From the NCBI GenBank assembly GCA_940337035.1, contig CALNHX010002703.1:106626-170625 (forward strand): a stretch of DNA of 64,000 nucleotides. Direction: 5' to 3'. Origin of the DNA: Agriotes lineatus (taxonomy: Eukaryota; Arthropoda; Insecta; Coleoptera; Elateridae). A program made the translations under genes and the position numbers. Shown here piece by piece: positions 1 to 10,914 of this stretch. The stretch's first letter is position 1. Each line of letters begins with the position of its first letter. The notes under the pieces were generated by a model. It searched no databases. It was not told where the DNA came from and saw only the letters and a program-made list of their open reading frames with translations.

Positions 1-1606
1 AAGAAATCGGCAGCTACACTGTGAGTTAAAAATGCCCGTTATAGAACAATATATTAAACAATGTTTCAAAAAGTTTTGTTTTAAATCTCAAGCGCGGTAT
101 ACTACAAACTCGGACAAAAAACTGAAAATTGTCGCCTAAAAAAGAGACTTCCTCAGGATGTCCTATTATCCTCCGATGAATAGCGACCATGTATAGTTAA
201 AACTTATATTTAGTTATGAATCTATTGTAAAAAATATTACTTTTACATAAAAACTATGTATAACATGCAATATGTTGAACTAGTTATAAAGTTTTAAAAA
301 AACGTGTATAATAAGCGTTCGTAACGTCTTGGACGGTTTAACAGAGTGATATTGTTGAATCCGTGTGGTAACACAGGCGCTTACATGCGAAAAAATGTTT
401 AGCTTTATAAACTTGTAAAGCCAAAAAAATCGATGGCGTATAAAAGAACAGCGATTTGAAAGCGCAAACTGCAATTACATACGGGACAAAATTGTAGTTC
501 AACTTTTTGGGATTTTTTGTCATTCTTTCGTTTTTTTACTTCGTTTACAATAAAGGAAGTATTGGATTCAATCCAAAAATTCGAAATTGAGTTTTCAACA
601 GATCTTCACGTTTCAGAGTCCCCTGCACCCAAAAAACATATTTTTGTTCATTGGTTTGTCTGTGTGTCTGTTATCTGTGAATAGAATATCTCAAAAACGA
701 AAAGAGGCATGGCGTTGAAACTTCATATATAAGTTTTATGTACTATGTAGATGAGACAGCAAGCTTTTGAAGAAAATTGCATAACCGCAAGTAAGTGTTT
801 ACTCTTGTGATTTTACAGTTTTTTTCGATTTTTTTGAAAAACGGCTCTAACGATTTTTTTCAAACTTTTATTAAATTTCTAATGTGTATTGATGTGAGAT
901 AGGTGATTTTTTAGTTGAATACTTCTAAAATGGCTTTCTTTTGTTTTTTTTCAATTTTTTTTATTAACTCTTATTTTAAATAAAACACCCGGTATATTAT
1001 TACATTTTTCAATTCAGCTTAAAATTTTAGAGAAAATTTGTCTCTTCAACTAACGCTCTATTTTGTACCGTTTTTGTAGAATTTGTAATTTTTTAAAATT
1101 TTTGACAAATGCTTAAAACTTAAAAATAAAATTTTTGGCTAATTAATTATAAGATCACTGTAAAAAGAAGTTTTGTGAGTGTATCACTCTAGATTTTTTT
1201 TTGTAATTGGGCCTCCTCACACCGAATGTACCATGGTTCTAAATCTTCATAGAACACCTCCGCAAATTTTCATGGAAAGTCGTCTATATGAGATATGTAG
1301 CCTCCTATCTCGCCAGATATCTTCCTTCCTGGAATTTTTGGCTAGATAATGACTATGGTATATCACTTATAAGTTATAAGTAAGAGTGAAACGTCTGTGA
1401 AAATGATCAAAATTGTTAGAGCCATTTTGTGGGATTTTTTGTCGTTTTTTCGACATTTTTGGGATATTTTGGACATGTGGCAACGAATACTGGAACGCAG
1501 TGAAACTAAAGTTTGTTGCCATTGTTACAAAGCTTTATAGAACATCTCTGTAAATTTTCATGAAAATCGATGCGTAACTTTTACAGCTTTGTGGGGAGCA
1601 TAAGTA
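1..1606. other. AT-rich noncoding stretch with a diverged direct repeat
   Basis: No coding segment is recognisable; open frames are short and lie in A/T runs. Two related blocks at about 1247-1283 and 1540-1573 share the pattern 'atagaacayctcyg' followed by 'aaattttcatg', about 290 bases apart. This suggests an old duplication or a repeat with internal subrepeats. The text around 640-760 (tgtctgtgtgtctg, then atatctcaaaaacg) resembles low-complexity heads seen in many arthropod interspersed repeats. Class not determined. Confidence 0.5.
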
Positions 1607-2164
1607 CAGGGTCCGGCAATGAAACGGGAAGATTTCGTAAATAATTTTATTGTCGAAAAATTATTTTTTTTATAATTATTAATACATTAATGGGAAGTAA
1701 AAGAGTTGCCATTTGATTTACAAAGTTAAAAAAAAAATTTTTTTGAATACTACATTTGCCAAATGTCCTCCGTTGACATTAAATTTATGCATTCTTGGAG
1801 TCGAGCCTGAAAGTTTTGCATCACTCTTCGTAGCATATCAACAGGTATTGCTGCAATCTAGTCACGAATTCGTTGTTTGAGGGCCGGAATTGTCCTGGGT
1901 GGATCAGTTCCAAACACTTTTGTTTTTAGGTAACCCCACGAAGAGTGATGAAAAACTTTCAGGCTCGACTCCAAGAATGCATAAATGTCAACGAACAACG
2001 GAGGACATTTGGCAGATGTAGTATTCAAAAAATATATTTTTTTAACATTGTAAATCAAATGGCAACTCTTTTACTTCCCATTAATGTATTAATAATTATA
2101 AAAAAAATAATTTTTCAACAATAAAATTATTTACGAAATCTTCCCGTTTCATTGCCGGACCCTT
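1607..2164. mobile_element. Foldback element with about 225-bp inverted arms, TA-flanked
   Basis: The left arm (about 1607-1833) is a near-perfect reverse complement of the right arm (about 1937-2164), with a loop of about 100 bases. The ends read CAGGGTCCGGCAATG on the left and its complement on the right (one mismatch at the outer base). Both are flanked by TA (1605-1606 and 2165-2166), which fits Tc1/mariner target duplication. The arms are not anonymous: read on the minus strand, the left arm encodes the C-terminal end of a mariner-type transposase and its 3' tail. The element is therefore two copies of one transposon end joined tail to tail. It has no capacity to encode a full transposase and would need one in trans. 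Confidence 0.85.
1750..1940 (-). pseudogene. Mariner-type transposase C-terminal fragment
   Basis: Minus-strand translation gives WGYLKTKVF, then PALKQRIRD, a stop, then IAAIPVDMLRRVMQNF and a short tail to a stop. WGYLK followed by an (I/L)RDEIAAIP...ML..V..NF block is the usual C-terminus of Tc1/mariner transposases with a DUF4817-type N-terminus. Only the last 60 or so residues are present, and one in-frame stop interrupts them. The N-terminal helix-turn-helix and all catalytic aspartates are missing. The fragment spans the loop and left arm of the foldback; the right arm carries the inverted copy of its 3' half. A relative of the same family lies at 20.4-21.1 kb. Confidence 0.8.
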
Positions 2165-2227
2165 TACATATCCGGAAATGCATCTTCGTCCAGTCAGTCG
2201 TTTCGAAAGTCCTCGCTTCGCTCAGTT

Positions 2228-2830
2228 AATAATATCACCTAACCGGTTTTAAATTTTTATTTAAAATTCTCAATTTTACAACGATGATGCTGAAAGACCA
2301 TTCGGACATTTTCCTGGGCCTAGAGAGTCTATAATTCAATGTTCTTTTAGTTTGATTTTTAAGCTGGTTTCTTGGATGAGGTATTAGCAATTGGGTCAGT
2401 AGAAGATAAGCCTTATCACACACGAGAACAAATGCTATTTTAGTGTTTATATTCGGTATATTGATTGCATAATTTTCTACATTTTAAAAACTCATAGTCG
2501 CTTTATACTCCTCCATCACTTTTTCCGCAATCAAGTCAATATCCATAACAAAAAATTGGTAAGGTACGTCTATTATTACGTGCAAATTGATGCAGAAGAA
2601 ATTCTTGTAGTTATAGTATTATGATCCAGTTTTCGACGCACAGTTAATTCAATTGTAATTCATGGCTACATTTTTCAAAATTTCTGTTGTTGGATAAGAT
2701 ATATAAGCACCAGGCAATCCTTCGCAAATTACTTTATAGTTTTAAATAATTATTTTATAAATCATAGTTTTCCCCCATGCAAAAATTGAAAGCTAATGCT
2801 CGGAAAGAACATCTAGTGTATGTAAAATTT
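2228..2830 (-). pseudogene. PIF/Harbinger (HARBI1-like) transposase relic
   Basis: The clearest block on the minus strand (2235-2423) reads CDKAYLLLTQLLIPHPRN, then NYRLSRPRK. This matches the HARBI1/PIF DDE pattern (D.A(F/Y)PL...L..PYPR...FNYRLSRAR). Upstream in other frames come SKTGS, YYNYKN and VPYQFFVMDID, corresponding to the SGS.YYNYK and (V/A)D..Y.F...D(V/I) segments around the earlier catalytic residues. Stops and frameshifts separate the pieces, so this is dead. The N-terminus, the partner Myb-like ORF and the terminal repeats were not found. The family is nuclease-type DDE transposase inserting at TWA sites. Identity is fairly secure for the C-terminal block and weaker for the upstream parts. 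Confidence 0.72.
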
Positions 2831-3139
2831 TCTTTATTTCAGTTTCTACAGTGAAGAAACTAGAAAGGGCTTCGAAATTATTATCCTATAGAACTGGACA
2901 TGATCTCAAAACCCCGTTTTGAAGATGCTGCTAGAACTTTACGTCAGCCATTGTGGCCATATTTTACATTAATGTCTAATCTGTGTTCCTTAAAAACCCC
3001 ATCAAAGCTACAGTAGTAGATATTGGTCTGAGCTTTTAAAGTTGACAGATTATTCTTAAGATGACTCAATTGATCCTGAAGAACCTAATGACAACTATAA
3101 CGATAAAAATGAGAATAATCTCACCACATGTAAAAAACC

Positions 3140-3965
3140 CATATACCGTGTCAGCCACAAAGTCGGTATAATATGGGAATTTTTTTAATTTTTGGTTAAA
3201 AAAAAAACTTTTCACCTCAATAATTTGTGGTTGTCTAAAAACCTATTTAGCCCCTATCATATATACTGAGTGATTTTTACTTATTTAGAAAATGGAATTT
3301 ATCGAAATTTGAAAATCCAAAAAGTGCAATATTTCGGAAATTAAGTAAGATTTCAATGAGCTTTTTTATAGAGTATGTTATCTTTAGCTAACTGAACAAT
3401 ATCAAGGCCAGAAAACACCTATTTTTATAACTTTGGCTAAAAATTAATTTTTCAGTTTTTTTAAATATTTTTCAAAATTTCACATACCAAGTCTTAATAT
3501 TAAAATTAAATTTCTTTTATGTGAAGACCTTAAAGATTTAGGTATAATAGGGAAAAATAATATAAAATGTTAATTACTTCTTTCGATTTCTTATTATTTA
3601 CCTAGTAGTACTATGTTTGCATAATTTTTACGTTTTTTCTGCAAGGCGCTTTTTGGAGAAATATTTTTCAATTCTGATTAATATATATTTAAAAGGCTTC
3701 TGAAAACACGAATCTAGCCCTGTTAATGAAGCACTGTTACAAAAATCGTGTAAATGTTCTTTTACAGTTGTCTAAATGAGATTTTTCTTTATCCAATTTA
3801 CATGTTCTCTACATTTGTGGAAATTAACAAAAAAAAATTGAACTTCAAGGCCCTATAACTTCTTACTGAAGGGACTTTGTACTAAGGTATATTAGGTTTA
3901 ATCGATTTATTATAACGTAACGAATCTATGACTAATCGGTGTCCCATTCTTTACCGAACACCCTG
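3140..3965 (+). repeat. Interspersed repeat family 'A', direct copy
   Basis: This noncoding unit starts near 'ataccgtgtcagcc' and runs to 'accctgtatattt'. Its parts recur in the 40.3-42.15 kb complex. The segment 3160-3280 matches the reverse complement of about 41.99-42.10 kb. The segments 3290-3790 match 40.34-40.72 kb in direct orientation and about 40.73-41.17 kb in reverse. The CCCTGTATA end suggests a Tc1/mariner-like terminus, but no clean terminal inverted repeat pair was seen and there is no coding frame. Likely a non-autonomous DNA element. Confidence 0.65.
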
Positions 3966-5153
3966 TATATTTTTCCGTCTGTGATATCCTTATTTCTATT
4001 AGCTAGTAATCCCGATGATCAGTGGTTAAATTTTGAAATAGGATATGGTATTCAGCATACCTTAATCGTTCCTCATTGATATCATAAACCCACATTTTTT
4101 AACAATTATTTGTATTTAAAGACACATTTTCCATCAACAATTTGCGCACACGTTTCGATGATGACACCATGATGTAAACTGATCCATATATATGAATTTC
4201 TTTCTATCGGGGCAAACAGCCTTACACGGGAAGTAATGGCAACATTGGCGTAACTAGCGGGGGGGCCAGGCCCTCCCCAGAATGCCATCTGGCCCACCCC
4301 AGAAAAATAGAAGTTAAATAAATTTAAAAATCTGCTTTTTCTATTAACCCATTTAAACTAAGGGGTTGGTTATTGACCCTCACACATTCTTACATTTTCT
4401 GGTTTTTTTACCTTTTTTTGGCTTAAAAACTTTATAGTATAAATACCATATGTTGGACGGATGACTCTAATGAATAATAATATACAAGAGAAAACGTTAT
4501 TAGTTAGCTAATAATTACTATGAAGACACTGCTTTCGTCTGAATATTTTTTTTAAGTTAAATTCACACCATTTTTGTTAGTTTCTCTCAAGTTTTCTACA
4601 AATAAAGGATCAATTACACAGAAAAATACAATTAATTGCAATTATTTCGTATGCGGGTAAGTAAAGTAGTTGAAAACTTGAGTGTATCGGTAACTACTCC
4701 CTGGGCACATACAGCTAGCTGCCTATTATAGGCTCGTCCAGTTCAGACTTAAGGTGACTTGCTATTTAGATGTTTGCCTTGCCTAAAGAGTTGAGTTTAT
4801 AGCTGTAAAGAGTACGATCCAGAATTTTATGTTTAATAGTGTTTTATGTACCGCAAAGAACATTTTGTGGTGCTTGAATTTCCACAGTTGCTAGCCCAAG
4901 ATCGAATAAAAACATATCACAATAACAATTAAGAGGATATTGATGTTTTCAAGAAAGCATTTGTTTCCAGGATACGGAGAAAAAAATAAAAATTGTGGCT
5001 CAAAAACGTGCAAATGGAAACCAAGTGATGTTTCTCCTGAAATAATATTTTTTAGCGTCAACCTCATTGAGTTGCAAGAGGTAATCTATACATTTTTATG
5101 TTGTTTATGAACCGAGAAATAATTTATTGATATGCTCCTTAGACATGTAGTAT

Positions 5154-6377
5154 TACGAGAGTAGGTAGCACCCATAATTTCCGCAAACCAATAGATCAAG
5201 TGCACCATGGAAATGTAACTTGCCATAAACAAATGTTTGTTGTTTCCTAATTTAACAGTTCAAATTTAGTTACTATACAGTTAGTTTTGAAATAAGTGTT
5301 GTGCATCAAAATTGAACATAACAGGAGAAAATTTTAGAGCCATGATTAATATGACTTTAAAAGTTCCTTATCTCTGAAAGAAAGATGACTTCGTGCTGCT
5401 TTTGGTGGCCAAGCGTATATTTCTGGTTTAAAAAATTAAAATTTGAACGACTTTCAGTTAGCGACGATTTTTGCGAAGGACAAATTTCAGCAGTTACTGA
5501 TACGAACGTTGACGCTGTGCGAAGAATGCTTCAGTAGGACAATCGAGTCACTTATAGAATTATTAAAGCATCTTGGACATTGGCATGACTGCAATACACA
5601 AGATTTTACATACTCATTTGGGTGTAAGAAAGGTCTGTCTTGGGTGGATACCACACAGTTTAACAGACACACAGAAACACAACAACAGCATGTGGAACGG
5701 TATAAGAAATATGATGAAGGTAAATCTAAAGCAGTTTACACCATAACTGGTGACGAAAGCTGGATATATGCATTTGAACCCGAATCTAAGCTGTAGTCAG
5801 GATGTTTCCAACAAATCCTAATCCAGTTAAAGTAAAGCGATCTTGATAACAATTGCTTGTTTTTTTTTCAAAATCAGGACCTATCACAACTGTCGTGCTT
5901 AAAAATAAACGTAGCGTTACTGCAGAATGGTACACAACTGTATGCCTACCAGACGTTATTCAAAAAGCTTGGCTTATGGCGCCCAAGGGGTGAGATCGTT
6001 CTGCACCATGACAATGCTTGTAACTAGTCATACCGAACTTCAAATAAAATAATTTTCAGAGACTTTCCAGTTAAAATTACTAAGTTATCCCCCATTCAGT
6101 TCCGACCTAGCACCTTCCGATTACTTTCTAGTTCCTCCATTAAACGATAAAATGCGTGGTGTGTGATTTGGAACTCCCGAAGATGCTGTGGAAAGCTTGA
6201 AAAACCTTGTTTCTAAAGTGACTCAAAAATTGTAGAATTTATGTTTTGAAAATTGGTTTTACCGAATGCGTAAATGTTGAGTTTAAGGGGGAATATTTTG
6301 AGAAAATAATAAAAACAAATTTTGGTTACTAAACTTTGTTTTATTAGGCTGCAGAAATTTACGGGACTGCCCTCGTA
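5154..6377 (+). mobile_element. Mariner element nested in the hAT shell
   Basis: The left end (ttACGAGAGTAGGTAGC) and right end (complement of TACGAGGGCAGTCCCG) form degenerate inverted repeats that continue into 'aatttc' on both sides. TA lies at each border. The length, about 1.22 kb, fits mariner elements of about 1.3 kb. Between the ends is a degraded transposase frame. Since the copy interrupts the hAT element, it inserted later. Confidence 0.75.
5380..6300 (+). pseudogene. Mariner transposase pseudogene
   Basis: Pieces in different frames follow the mariner order: DDFR.AFGGQAY near 5388; an FCEGQISAVTDTNVDAVRRML block with an RVTYRII helix-turn-helix segment near 5460-5560; then an open frame carrying a VERYKKYDEG segment and the TGDESWIYAFEPE block with the first catalytic Asp (about 5750); LHHDNACN with the second Asp (about 6003); SSDLAPSDYFLV with the third Asp (about 6100); and a GEYFEK C-terminus (about 6285). 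Stops, including one right after HHDNACN, and at least four frame changes inactivate it. The motif set (TGDE, HHDN, SDLAPSDY) is that of DD34D mariners; spacing between the last two Asp is slightly shortened here by small deletions. Confidence 0.85.
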
Positions 6378-6524
6378 TAACGGCATCAAAGAAAAAGCAA
6401 ATAAATTTATGCGTAAAGTTATGTATGTACGTAAATTCATGTCTCCATAGGTATACATAGGTATTGACGATGGTTTGTTGGGGGGCCTGGCCCTCCCCAG
6501 CCAAAAATCCTAGTTACGCCAATG

Positions 6525-9500
6525 AATGGCAAACACACTTCTCATTCTTTAAACGGAAACCGCGCCAACACGCTTTCTAGTATTAAAATAATTGCCATTC
6601 GTTTACATTTTAATGGAATCTCCATTTGAAATTGTATACTCTGTATATATCCAACTTTTTGTAAAAAAATTGTTAATATACAACATTGAATAACCCTTTA
6701 CTCTATTCTTCTAATTGGTATTTCTTTAAGCACTCTTTCATGTGACCAGCATGGTAGAATCCCGTATAAAAGTTTTTGTTTAGAAAGTGAAGGCATTCTC
6801 GTCCAATTAACTGTTTGCATAAACTGTAAAATGCGGCCACCCTGTATACGTTACGAGCGCCTATAGTACTTGGTATGTGTTTGAAGCAAAATCGTTTTCT
6901 TTAGTATTAAAATTAACTAAGTTTTTAATCACTTATTTAGAATGGTCTCTTAAAATGAATAATTATTTAAGACAAAATAATTATTTTCATAAAAGCTATA
7001 GTATAGTTCATTATGTGGGGCGATCACAATCAAACACGAGCTTGTTTTTTTTTAAAATAAGCAATCGGAAGCACCTACAACAGGTTGCTACGATATTTAT
7101 AGTAAGAAAAAAATGTATAAGTTTCCTTAGGACACACATTTCTAGTGGAACAGACGCAAATGCAAATCAATCAACGTATACAATGCACTAATGTTTAAGT
7201 TTTTACCACGAATGTGTAATTTAGTTGTCGAGGCCCGTAGGGCTGAGGAAAATAAATTATTTATAATAAATTAAAAATAAATTAAAGTTATTTTAAAAAA
7301 ATAATCAACTGTTGTAGGTTATGTTGACGTTTTTTGCCACCCATATGTCACTCCGCTAACTGCAATAAGTCGTAAAACAATGTATTACTTCACTGTAAAA
7401 AAGGATATAAATAACAGTGAATTTTTATTTCACAATTGTGACATGTTGCTTAACAATGGGTTTATTTTACAAAATCACAAAAATTGTAATTCTAAAAGTA
7501 CAACATTGGGAAGCTAGGTACGGTCTTATACTACCTTGGAATTGCACATCAAACCAATAAGAAACTTCTTAATGACCAGCTTTGAGTTTAATAATTTTGC
7601 TTTCGTGGACGTATATCCTTTATGTATATCATCTGATCACACTATAAAAACTTGGTGTACCTAAATAGCATTACGACCATTATGAATGAAATTATCAGAT
7701 GAACGTATCTGCTGAAAATATAAGTTGAATTATAGACGAACAAAAAGCTCAATAAACATGCAGTTTTTTCTGAATTTATGCTCTAAAAATAATCTCATGG
7801 CCAAAACTCCTACACTTCCATTAAGGATTATTGTTATTAATCATTCTAAAGCCAATGTTTGCCTTTTGTCGGCTAGGTTATCGTAGAGGTTATAGTCGTA
7901 GAGTTCATCCGCGATCTCTAGAAGGAAGGAACTGCGGTATCTCGAATCTCGTATTACATATTCTAGTCACGACAATAATGAGTAAAATGTGCAGCATTTC
8001 TAGCAAAGCGGCGCCGATAGAGGTGATTTGACAGACAGTTTATAGCTTATTATTAGCGCCGACTTCTGCTGTTGATGAAAGCTGTATTCACAACAAGTCT
8101 AGTGCAATTAAACGGCCTTAGTGAATAATGAATACATAATGTGCTGCGGACACCCTACTACATTGTTTATACTCAGCTGCTCAATGGTAATTCAATTAAA
8201 CCACTCGACCTTAAATTGCGGCTCACCTATTCTTTCCATAACACATGACTAATTTTCCGTTTGTAGTTTGTTTCAAACAAATAATTCTCATCTATTACCT
8301 TTACAAAACAACTCTGAGCTAACGTAGCATTTTTAGAAGATTAAGAACTGAACGTTTTCTTTTTGAAGTAAAAGCGGCCCCGTAGGAGCCAGGCATTTAA
8401 TTGGAGCACTTGCGAACTGAAAACTTCCGATTTATATAATTGGTAACCAATTATTGAAGTCTCGAATTTAACAAGGTATAAAAATAACATTTTTCAATAT
8501 ACTGAAGGCAACGAGTATTCCATTTCCATACGCATGTGTTTCCCATTCCAGTTTATCTTTAAACGTTTGTTTAAAATTCAAGAAAATACAAATTCCACCA
8601 AGTCAATTTGCATTTTAACACAGATTTTAACAGATAGGGGATGTTTACGAGCATTACCATATTTAGGAGGGGTTATTTAATCAAACCTTTTTCTCAAATC
8701 GGTTACACTTATTTAACTTGCCATAGTTTATAACAGAAATAAAAGCTAAAACACAAATATTCAATTCTCTTGCATTTAAAAAATAAATCAGTGATCTCAC
8801 GCCCATTTGAGTAAAACCAAGTAATTTCCTTACACCACAGCTATGTATTACCTAAAATAAACACCAACTATAAAGGGGAGCGATCCGTATTCAAACAACA
8901 ATAAGGTTCCCATACGCTGCCTGACAAAAACCTTAATCGGACCCTTATTACAAAGATCGGATTACCCACCACGAATCAGCTGCTTCTGAAAGGCTTCTTC
9001 CGCTCACATTTCAACATTACAATGCCGTTTAACTTTTTCGTTTTCTTACATAAATCAAACCCGATTTCGGAAGAGTTCAAATATATTATACATTTAAATT
9101 AAGGCACAACAGGCTTAGTGCACGTTATTTGAATAATAAAGATCGCTTTCCATCTTAGCATTAAAATTAAATGTTTTAACTTCCTGACAGCACTTAAGAA
9201 GATAAACAAGCAACGAAATGCGTCTTGCGTCATGTCCTGATGTCCCTTATTAAGAGTTTGTGATGGTTTCTTCTAATGTGTTATTAGAGCCGGTAATCTT
9301 TACGGGAGCAACTTAAGAAAGCAGTAGAAAGCTACCTACCGGATGTATTTGAGTTATAGCAGCACGAAATCTTTTAAAATTCTACTTATTTTGTTAACAC
9401 AGAAAACGTCCTCAACAACTCAAATGCAATATTGTATTACATTCGATGTATCGATTTGATAAATCATGAGGTTGAATACAAATGCCAGATCATTTACTTT

Positions 9501-9685
9501 TCGATGTCAAAGATCATTCGTTCTGTACTGAAGTACAACAAATAATGTATAGGTATAATTTATGTTTATTAGAATAATTTCCGAAATAAATTTTAAATAT
9601 GCAACGAGTTCTGTTAGAGATCGAAATGTAATTCAGGTAATATTTATTTCAAAATCAAAATATATATTTTGAATAATAGTAGCTA
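6525..9685. other. Noncoding stretch without recognised features
   Basis: Open frames such as 6877-7191 (104 codons, plus) and 7831-8031 (66 codons) show no motif I recognise and have AT-driven composition. A CCACCCTGTATAC string near 6837 looks like an isolated Tc1/mariner-type end without a partner. The segment 8870-9020 is less AT-rich than its surroundings and holds GGATTA, CAGCTG and ACAAAG words; this may be regulatory but is not proof. Presumed intron. Confidence 0.4.
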
Positions 9686-9687
9686 TA

Positions 9688-10912
9688 CAGGGTGTACATA
9701 CAAAAACAAAGTTACACATTTTTAGGGGCTCTATAAAACTAAAAACAATTCCCATAAATATAAGAGAGCTACCGTAATGAAAAGTGAAATACAAATACAT
9801 GGTTTTTATTTAATTAAAATAATATAGAAAGTCGATTTGGTGAAAGCTGTGCTTGACTTTTCATATTAAATCCTAGAAAAAATTGGTAGAAGCGGATGGG
9901 AAGAGGATAACCTTATCAAGTCGGCACTATGACAATAAATTGTAGTTGTGCATTCGAAAAACATAAGAATGTAATGTTTGAAATCCTTGAATAATAATTT
10001 TCGAAAAAACGCGCCTAAAATTGATGTGCCCTTAATGCAAAATTGGCTAATTATTAACTTTATTTGATTTTTAAGTGGAGAACGTTATCAAATACGCAAT
10101 TTAACTAATACTCTGACTTCTCGGACAAAATGAGGTGAAGCACTATCGTGCATTTAAAATGATTCAATTCTAATTCAAGAGTAGCTACTTCATCCGAAAG
10201 TGCAGATAAATCATTATCCAGGACATTCGAAGATGTTTGTCTACTTAAAATTGATTAAAATCAGGTAAACTTTATTATTATTATAGGTCAATACATATTT
10301 TAAGTTCATTTTCACGAAAACTACTGCGATGAGTTATTCTAGAAATTTTTCGAATATGCAACTAAAATGGACGAATATATAACAGTAGCTCCCCCTCCTG
10401 AACCTTATAAAAAATATCTCCAAGGTCACTTAATTTGGCATAAAAAACACTTGCATATTCCTAATGTTACTAAAAGAAGGTAAATGTTCAGGGTCATTTC
10501 AATTCTCCCAACTGGGGGCGGGCTGCTATAGGGACCTTGCGTCCCTCTTCAGCCAAGAACGGGAATTATAGGATGGGTGAGAGAGAGGAGGGGCGGAGAA
10601 TGGATAATAGGCCAGGAAAAGTGGAGAAATACTGCCCCAGCATTCGCCTCAGAGAGGGTACTCTATTGACTCAGGAAAACCAGCTAACAACCTGAATCAG
10701 AGTAGATGGCCAGGGGAATTGAACCCGTGACCTCGGTCCTAATGTTACTAAGTTTACTTTTGTACTTATATTGTTTTACTTAAATAAAAACCGTGACTTC
10801 TGGGTAGTAGAAGAATCTCCTCGTTGTAGCTCTCTTGGATCTATATAGCAACTTTGTGTTAATGAATTTTGTCATACCTGAAAGTTTGCAATATTATTTG
10901 CTTTACACCCTG
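9688..10912. mobile_element. Long-TIR, TA-flanked DNA element split by a SINE
   Basis: The left end CAGGGTGTACATAC (after TA at 9686-9687) mirrors the right end TTTACACCCTG (before TA at 10913-10914). Similarity continues inward for roughly 140 bases as an imperfect inverted repeat: 'agagagctac' and 'ggtttttatttaa' occur at 9764 and 9800 on the left and in reverse complement at about 10825 and 10785 on the right. There is no transposase frame. Removing the SINE at 10474-10737 and one target duplication leaves about 0.95 kb. Best read as a non-autonomous Tc1/mariner-superfamily element. Confidence 0.7.
10474..10737 (-). mobile_element. tRNA-derived SINE, family 2, 5'-truncated copy
   Basis: It is flanked by a perfect 14-bp duplication CCTAATGTTACTAA (10460-10473 and 10738-10751). 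On the minus strand it begins just before a B-box-like GGGTTCAATTCCC, so the A-box half is missing. It continues with a body ('ggttttcctgagtcaa', 'gaagagggac', 'ctatagcagcccgc') shared with the longer copy at 44410-44718. It ends near 'ttaccttctttt'. Pol III transcription and LINE-driven retroposition are inferred from the family type. The insertion post-dates the surrounding DNA element. Confidence 0.9.
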
Positions 10913-10914
10913 TA

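Larger units (their letters stand above)
4243..6524. mobile_element. hAT-type DNA element with perfect 8-bp target duplication
   Basis: The ends are perfect 15-base inverted repeats, CATTGGCGTAACTAG at 4243 and its complement ending at 6524. The 8-bp direct duplication AATGGCAA flanks them at 4235-4242 and 6525-6532. An 8-bp duplication is the hAT signature. Both ends then carry a C/G-rich block (GGCCAGGCCCTCCCC and its inverse). A mariner copy has landed inside (about 5154-6377), leaving a shell of about 1.06 kb. I see no hAT dimerisation domain in the shell, so it is non-autonomous. The ends resemble those of the second hAT copy at 27.8 kb (CAGTGGCGTAGCTA), suggesting related families. Confidence 0.87.

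Noticed and set aside
1858..2058. 66-codon minus frame as a gene
   Set aside because: Its first half is the antisense of the duplicated transposase tail in the foldback arm.
6877..7191. 104-codon plus frame
   Set aside because: No recognisable motif, AT-driven composition, no splice or start context.
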